From the NCBI GenBank assembly GCA_025451675.1, contig JANWJZ010000017.1:1-40786 (forward strand): a stretch of 40,786 nucleotides of DNA, given 5' to 3'. Numbering within the stretch: the stretch's first letter is position 1; the number at the start of each line of letters is the position of its first letter. The notes beneath the pieces were generated by a model. It worked only from the letters and a program-made list of their open reading frames with translations. It did not search any database and was not told the origin of the DNA. Origin of the DNA: Halanaerobiales bacterium. Its GTDB lineage: Bacteria; Bacillota; Halanaerobiia; Halanaerobiales; DTU029. Both the position numbers and the translations under genes were made by a program. Of the stretch, positions 37,470 through 40,786 are shown piece by piece.

Positions 37470-37549
37470 GTCTGGCTGAAACCGCTCGACTCGAAATCGA
37501 GTAGACACCGAAAAGTGTCTCGAGGGTTCAAATCCCTCCCCTTCCGCCA
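37456..37549 (+). tRNA. tRNA-Ser (CGA)
   Basis: Acceptor GGAAGGG (37456-37462) pairs with CCCTTCC (37539-37545). The anticodon loop CTCGAAA gives CGA at 37492-37494, and a long variable arm is present as in all tRNA-Ser. CCA is encoded. It overlaps the 3' end and stop codon of tadA by 14 bases. Confidence 0.96.
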
Positions 37550-37586
37550 TGAATAGAATAGCTATTTTTGATAGAGATGCAAGCAT

Positions 37587-37679
<93 letters not shown>

Positions 37680-37708
37680 ATTTTTTATAAAAGGCCGTAA
37701 AGGCCTAT

Positions 37709-37714
37709 TATAAT
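37709..37714 (+). promoter_or_regulatory. Probable -10 box of the SRP RNA gene
   Basis: TATAAT lies 15 bases before the first base of the RNA. No clear -35 is seen at the right distance (TATAAA). A small GGCC-GTAAA-GGCC hairpin lies just upstream. Confidence 0.45.
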
Positions 37715-37728
37715 CTAATAAAAAGTTT

Positions 37729-37999
37729 GGCCGTACTAGATGGGGCGGTAGCGGTGCCCTGTAACCTGCAACCCGCTATAGCAGGATCGATGCCGAGCTG
37801 AGGGTCTATTCTTTTGGGGTCTGGCCCCGGTAAGTGGTGTTGACAGTCGGGTCTTACGCAATGGAGCTTTGTGAACCCCGTCAGGTCCGGGAGGAAGCAG
37901 CGGTAAGCAAATGTCTACCATGTGCCGTAAGGGTGCCTGGCTCGAGCTAACTGCCGGGGTAACGCCTGGGGGAGTAGATTCGAAGCAAGGTGTACGGCC
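37729..37999 (+). ncRNA. ffs: Signal recognition particle RNA (large, Gram-positive type)
   Basis: About 271 bases with complementary ends GGCCGTAC (37729-37736) and GTACGGCC (37992-37999). The Ffh-binding domain IV is obvious at about 37880-37910 (GTCAGGTCCGGGAGGAAGCA then GCGGTAAGC). The length and 5' domain (GTGCCCTGTAACCTGCAACC) show the long form with an Alu domain, as in Bacillus and Clostridia. T-rich sequence after 38000 can terminate it. It lies between tRNA-Ser and dnaX, as in B. subtilis. Confidence 0.96.
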
Positions 38000-38049
38000 A
38001 TTTTTATTTTCAGGGTTATTTTTTTTATATTCTGAAAGAAGGATATTTT

Positions 38050-38076
38050 GCAGGAAAACGGTTTTTTTTATAGAAG
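38050..38076 (+). promoter_or_regulatory. Sigma-H-like promoter candidate before dnaX
   Basis: GCAGGAAA (38050-38057), 15 bases, GAAG (38073-38076). Spacing matches the other copies; the -10-like box has one mismatch. Confidence 0.3.
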
Positions 38077-38122
38077 TCTTAATGGTGAGAATTTATTTCC
38101 CGGGAAAGGAAGAAAATCAAAA

Positions 38123-39880
38123 ATGGCGTTTCTTTCACTGTATAGAAAATATAGGCCCCGTACTTTTGAGGATCTGGCGGGACAGCAACATGTTGTCAGG
38201 ACATTACAAAATGCCCTTAAACAGAACCGGATTGCCCATGCCTATCTATTTGCTGGCCCCCGGGGAACAGGAAAGACTTCTACAGCCAGGCTTTTTGCCC
38301 AGGCCCTGAATTGTGTTAAAGGCCCTACCGTTGAACCCTGCGGAGAGTGTGATTCCTGCCGCAGTATTATCTCCGGCCAGTCGGTAGATGTAATCGAGAT
38401 AGATGCAGCCTCCAACAGGGGTATAGATGAGATCAGGGATTTACGGGAAAAGGTAAAATTTTATCCTACTGAGGGTAAATACAAAGTATATATAATAGAT
38501 GAGGTACATATGTTAACAAAAGGGGCCTTCAATGCCCTCCTGAAGACCCTGGAAGAACCGCCATCCAATGTTGTATTCATACTGGCCACTACCGAAGCCC
38601 ATAAGGTACTGGATACCATCCTCTCCCGTTGCCAGCGTTTTGATTTTACCCTTTTATCTTCCGAAGATATTATCCAGCGCCTTGAATATATCTGCCAGCA
38701 GGAAAAGGTGAATTATGAACGAGAGGCCTTAAGCCTGATTACCAGTGCCTCCATGGGCGGTTTGAGGGATGCCATCAGCCTCCTGGACCAGGCCATTACC
38801 TATACAGACGGTAATCTGAACAGGGAGGCAGTCCAGGAGATGCTGGGGAAGGTGGATTTATCCTTCCTGGGCAGTTTCATGGAGAGGGTGCTGGCCAGGG
38901 ATACTGCCGCTATCTTGAAGATGACCGGAGAGATTATCGATAGCGGGAAGAGTATCTCTGTATTTGTACAGGATTTAATCAACTTCTTACATCAGGTTAT
39001 GCTATATAAGGAATGCGGCCGGGATCCTGCTATTTTTAATCTAACTGAAGAGATGTATTCCCGGCTGGAAGAGGTCGCCGGGGGAGTAGATACAGCCCGG
39101 CTGATCAGGTTCCTGGATATTTTGACTGATGTGGAACGGCAGCTTACCTTTTCCGAACAACCGAGAATAATCCTGGAATTGGGCTTAATTAAGATGACTG
39201 CCCGTACAGAGGAGAATCAGCTGGCAGAGCTGGAGAATAGATTGAGGGAGCTGGAAGAGAAGGTAGAGCAACTGAGCAGGGGAAACCTGTCCCTTGCTGC
39301 AGCTTCCAGGCCTGTTGCAGGCGGGACTACGACAGGCAGGAGCAGTACTATCAGCAAGGAAACAGCTCATATAGAAGAAGATACCAGTGCATATAAGCCA
39401 GAGGTTCCGGGGGACAGCGGAGCCCAGCAGGAAGCAGGGGAAGAGGCAGCCCTGGCCTATGGTGTTGAAGATATCAGGGATAAATACTGGAAGGAAATTT
39501 TAAAGAGGATTAGAGAGAATGATTTTAAGGTTTATGCTTTATTGGCAGATGCCGTACCATTTAGCATAGAGGGGAACAGGCTTTATATACAGGTGCTTGC
39601 ACAATTCCATAAAAATAATGCCGAAAAACAGGCTGATTTTATTAAAAGAATAATCTACCAGGTCTGTAATTATAATTTTGAACCCGTATTTTTCGTTGAA
39701 GGGGAAATGCCGGAAAAAAAAACGGGCCCGGTAAATGATTCTAAAGCTGTTAAACCAGCCAGTAAAGGAAATCCTGTGCAGGAAACAGCCGTGGATAGGG
39801 TAGTAAAGGCCTTTAATGGCAAGATTATAAAGGTTGATTATGATGTATTAAAAGATAAAGAAAGTGAACAGGGGGTTTAG
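38123..39880 (+). CDS. dnaX: DNA polymerase III subunit gamma/tau
   Basis: A 585-residue clamp-loader ATPase of the replisome. Walker A is GPRGTGKT (45-52), zinc ligands are C64, C73, C76 and C79, Walker B DEVH is at 126-129 and the sensor/arginine-finger region SRCQRF begins at 168. Domain III ends near 360, then comes a coiled segment ([21 protein letters not shown]) and a low-complexity linker. A C-terminal tau-type domain lies at about 455-530. ATG 38123 ([12 protein letters not shown]) is the conserved start; in-frame upstream codons encode no family sequence. A nine-A run at codons 531-534 could give a shorter form. Confidence 0.97.
   Translation: MAFLSLYRKYRPRTFEDLAGQQHVVRTLQNALKQNRIAHAYLFAGPRGTGKTSTARLFAQALNCVKGPTVEPCGECDSCRSIISGQSVDVIEIDAASNRGIDEIRDLREKVKFYPTEGKYKVYIIDEVHMLTKGAFNALLKTLEEPPSNVVFILATTEAHKVLDTILSRCQRFDFTLLSSEDIIQRLEYICQQEKVNYEREALSLITSASMGGLRDAISLLDQAITYTDGNLNREAVQEMLGKVDLSFLGSFMERVLARDTAAILKMTGEIIDSGKSISVFVQDLINFLHQVMLYKECGRDPAIFNLTEEMYSRLEEVAGGVDTARLIRFLDILTDVERQLTFSEQPRIILELGLIKMTARTEENQLAELENRLRELEEKVEQLSRGNLSLAAASRPVAGGTTTGRSSTISKETAHIEEDTSAYKPEVPGDSGAQQEAGEEAALAYGVEDIRDKYWKEILKRIRENDFKVYALLADAVPFSIEGNRLYIQVLAQFHKNNAEKQADFIKRIIYQVCNYNFEPVFFVEGEMPEKKTGPVNDSKAVKPASKGNPVQETAVDRVVKAFNGKIIKVDYDVLKDKESEQGV
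39714..39722 (+). other. A9 slippage-prone run in dnaX
   Basis: Nine A (codons GAA AAA AAA ACG). A one-base insertion on slippage gives NGPGK then stop; a one-base loss gives RAR then stop. An SD-like AAGGGG (39699-39704) is 9 bases upstream. Either event removes about the last 48 residues. Confidence 0.5.
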
Positions 39881-39882
39881 AA

Positions 39883-40191
39883 ATGAACATAAATAAGTTA
39901 ATGAAACAGGCCCAGCAGATGCAGGCCCAGATGGCCAAAATGCAGGAAGAATTGGAGGAGAAGACCGTTGAGGCTACTGCCGGCGGCGGTGTAGTGAAAG
40001 TCGTTGTTAACGGAAAACAGGAGTTCCTGGATATCAAGATTGACCCCGAGGCAGTGGACCCGGAAGATGTAGAAATGCTGGAAGATCTGGTCCTGGCTGC
40101 TGTAAATGAGGCCCTACGCAAGGTACAGGATATGATACAGCAGGAGATGGCCAGGATTACCGGTGGGATTAATATCCCGGGGATGTTCTAA
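39883..40191 (+). CDS. YbaB/EbfC-family nucleoid-associated protein
   Basis: 102 residues of the YbaB/EbfC family, small dimeric DNA-binding proteins that coat the nucleoid. The N-terminal helix is [20 protein letters not shown]. The central strands carry [27 protein letters not shown] and the C-terminal helix ends GGINIPGMF. It sits between dnaX and recR as in most bacteria. It starts 2 bases after the dnaX stop and shares one base with recR, so all three are co-transcribed and coupled. Confidence 0.96.
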   Translation: MNINKLMKQAQQMQAQMAKMQEELEEKTVEATAGGGVVKVVVNGKQEFLDIKIDPEAVDPEDVEMLEDLVLAAVNEALRKVQDMIQQEMARITGGINIPGMF

Positions 40192-40786
40192 TGAGTTACT
40201 ATCCCCGGCCGATGGGTAGGCTCATCGGTGAGTTGAGCAAACTTCCCGGTATTGGTCCCAAGACAGCACAGAGGCTTGCTTTCTACATATTGAGTATGAG
40301 CAAGGAAAATGTCAGAGAGTTGTCTGATGCCTTAATTGAGGCCAAAGAGAAGATAAATTATTGTTCTGTCTGTAATAACCTGACAGAAGCGGATTTATGT
40401 AATTATTGTTCTTCGACCGAGAGGGACCGGAGCCTTATCTGTGTGGTGGAGAGCCCCAAGGATGTAATTGCCATGGAGAGGACCGGTGAATTCCGCGGTT
40501 TATACCATGTTCTCCATGGAGCCATTTCACCCATGGATGGCATCGGCCCGGATGAAATCAGGTTGAAAAACCTGATACCCCGCCTGCAGGAGGGTGTTAA
40601 AGAGGTCATCGTGGCCACTGATCCGGATACCGAGGGTGATGTCACCGCCATGTACATTGCCAGGCTGTTGAAGCCCCTGGGAGTGAAGGTGACCCGGATT
40701 GCCCATGGCTTGCCGGTAGGAGGAGACCTGGAGTATGCCGATGAAGTGACCCTGTCCCGGGCCCTGGAGGGAAGGCGGGAGATTTA
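40191..40786 (+). CDS. recR: Recombination protein RecR (stop codon cut by the window end)
   Basis: 198 codons are visible and the window ends on TA, the first two bases of what should be a TAA or TAG, so essentially the whole protein is here. RecR works with RecO and RecF in single-strand gap repair. It shows the helix-hairpin-helix [14 protein letters not shown], the zinc finger CSVCNN and CNYC, the Toprim stretch [19 protein letters not shown], and [15 protein letters not shown], ending [10 protein letters not shown]. The segment [19 protein letters not shown] differs from the usual ATNPTxEGEATA. The ATG overlaps the YbaB stop (TAATG). Confidence 0.95.
   Translation, partial: MSYYPRPMGRLIGELSKLPGIGPKTAQRLAFYILSMSKENVRELSDALIEAKEKINYCSVCNNLTEADLCNYCSSTERDRSLICVVESPKDVIAMERTGEFRGLYHVLHGAISPMDGIGPDEIRLKNLIPRLQEGVKEVIVATDPDTEGDVTAMYIARLLKPLGVKVTRIAHGLPVGGDLEYADEVTLSRALEGRREI

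Noticed and set aside
37911-38309. Open reading frame of 132 codons on the plus strand
   Set aside because: It begins inside the SRP RNA and runs out of frame into dnaX; no SD and no family resemblance.

Overview
The window reads as a chromosomal stretch of a strictly anaerobic, moderately low-GC Bacillota-type bacterium (Clostridia or Halanaerobiales-like; the genus cannot be fixed from sequence alone). Pointers are a single-chain pyruvate:ferredoxin oxidoreductase, a flavodiiron oxygen-detoxifying protein, a T-box leader on serS, a TPP riboswitch, a large SRP RNA with an Alu-type domain, purine-rich Shine-Dalgarno (SD) sequences, and two chemoreceptors. The gene set serS ... tadA - SRP RNA - dnaX - ybaB/ebfC - recR also lies near oriC in Bacillus subtilis, so the window may be origin-proximal. 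Here about 25 kb separates serS from tadA. No insertion sequence, phage gene or CRISPR array was seen.

Layout. 1-4.6 kb: tRNA-Asn, a secreted parvulin-type prolyl isomerase, and a polar amino-acid ABC importer (binding protein, permease, ATPase, permease). 4.6-7.9 kb: a TPP riboswitch with terminator controlling thiE-thiW-thiD-thiM, a thiamin salvage operon. 7.9-10.3 kb, minus strand: a membrane-anchored chemoreceptor-like protein, a small STAS/SpoIIAA-like protein and a divergent cis-prenyltransferase. 10.4-14.4 kb: T-box-controlled serS and a full chemoreceptor. 14.5-17.2 kb: a LysM mini-protein (minus strand), a flavodiiron protein and a DMT-family exporter preceded by a cluster of DnaA-box-like sequences. 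17.3-22.4 kb: pyruvate:ferredoxin oxidoreductase and a MalY/PatB-type C-S lyase.

22.4-36.7 kb is the most distinctive part: fourteen co-directional genes forming a nucleoside-use island. A LacI-family regulator with its own palindromic operator is followed by ribokinase, a nucleoside hydrolase, a BMP/NupNOPQ-type nucleoside ABC importer, two divergent paralogous nucleoside hydrolases, a TrpF-like barrel protein lacking the catalytic cysteine, a PfkB sugar kinase, a fourth nucleoside hydrolase, a YczE/YitT-type membrane protein and a GntR/FCD regulator. The expected flow is nucleoside import, intracellular cleavage to base plus pentose, then pentose phosphorylation. The TrpF-like protein and second kinase suggest an extra, undescribed sugar-processing branch.

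36.8-40.8 kb is an information-processing block: tRNA-Arg(ACG), tadA (whose enzyme edits that tRNA), two tRNA-Ser genes, SRP RNA, dnaX with a nine-A slippage-prone run, ybaB/ebfC, and recR cut one base before its stop.

Cross-cutting signals: (i) three genes whose SD is too far from the start codon but where a hairpin fills the gap; (ii) a recurring promoter-like pattern AGGA-type box, fixed spacing, GAAT-type box, resembling sigma-H promoters; (iii) LacI-type palindromes at the island's regulator, at ribokinase and inside the last hydrolase gene.
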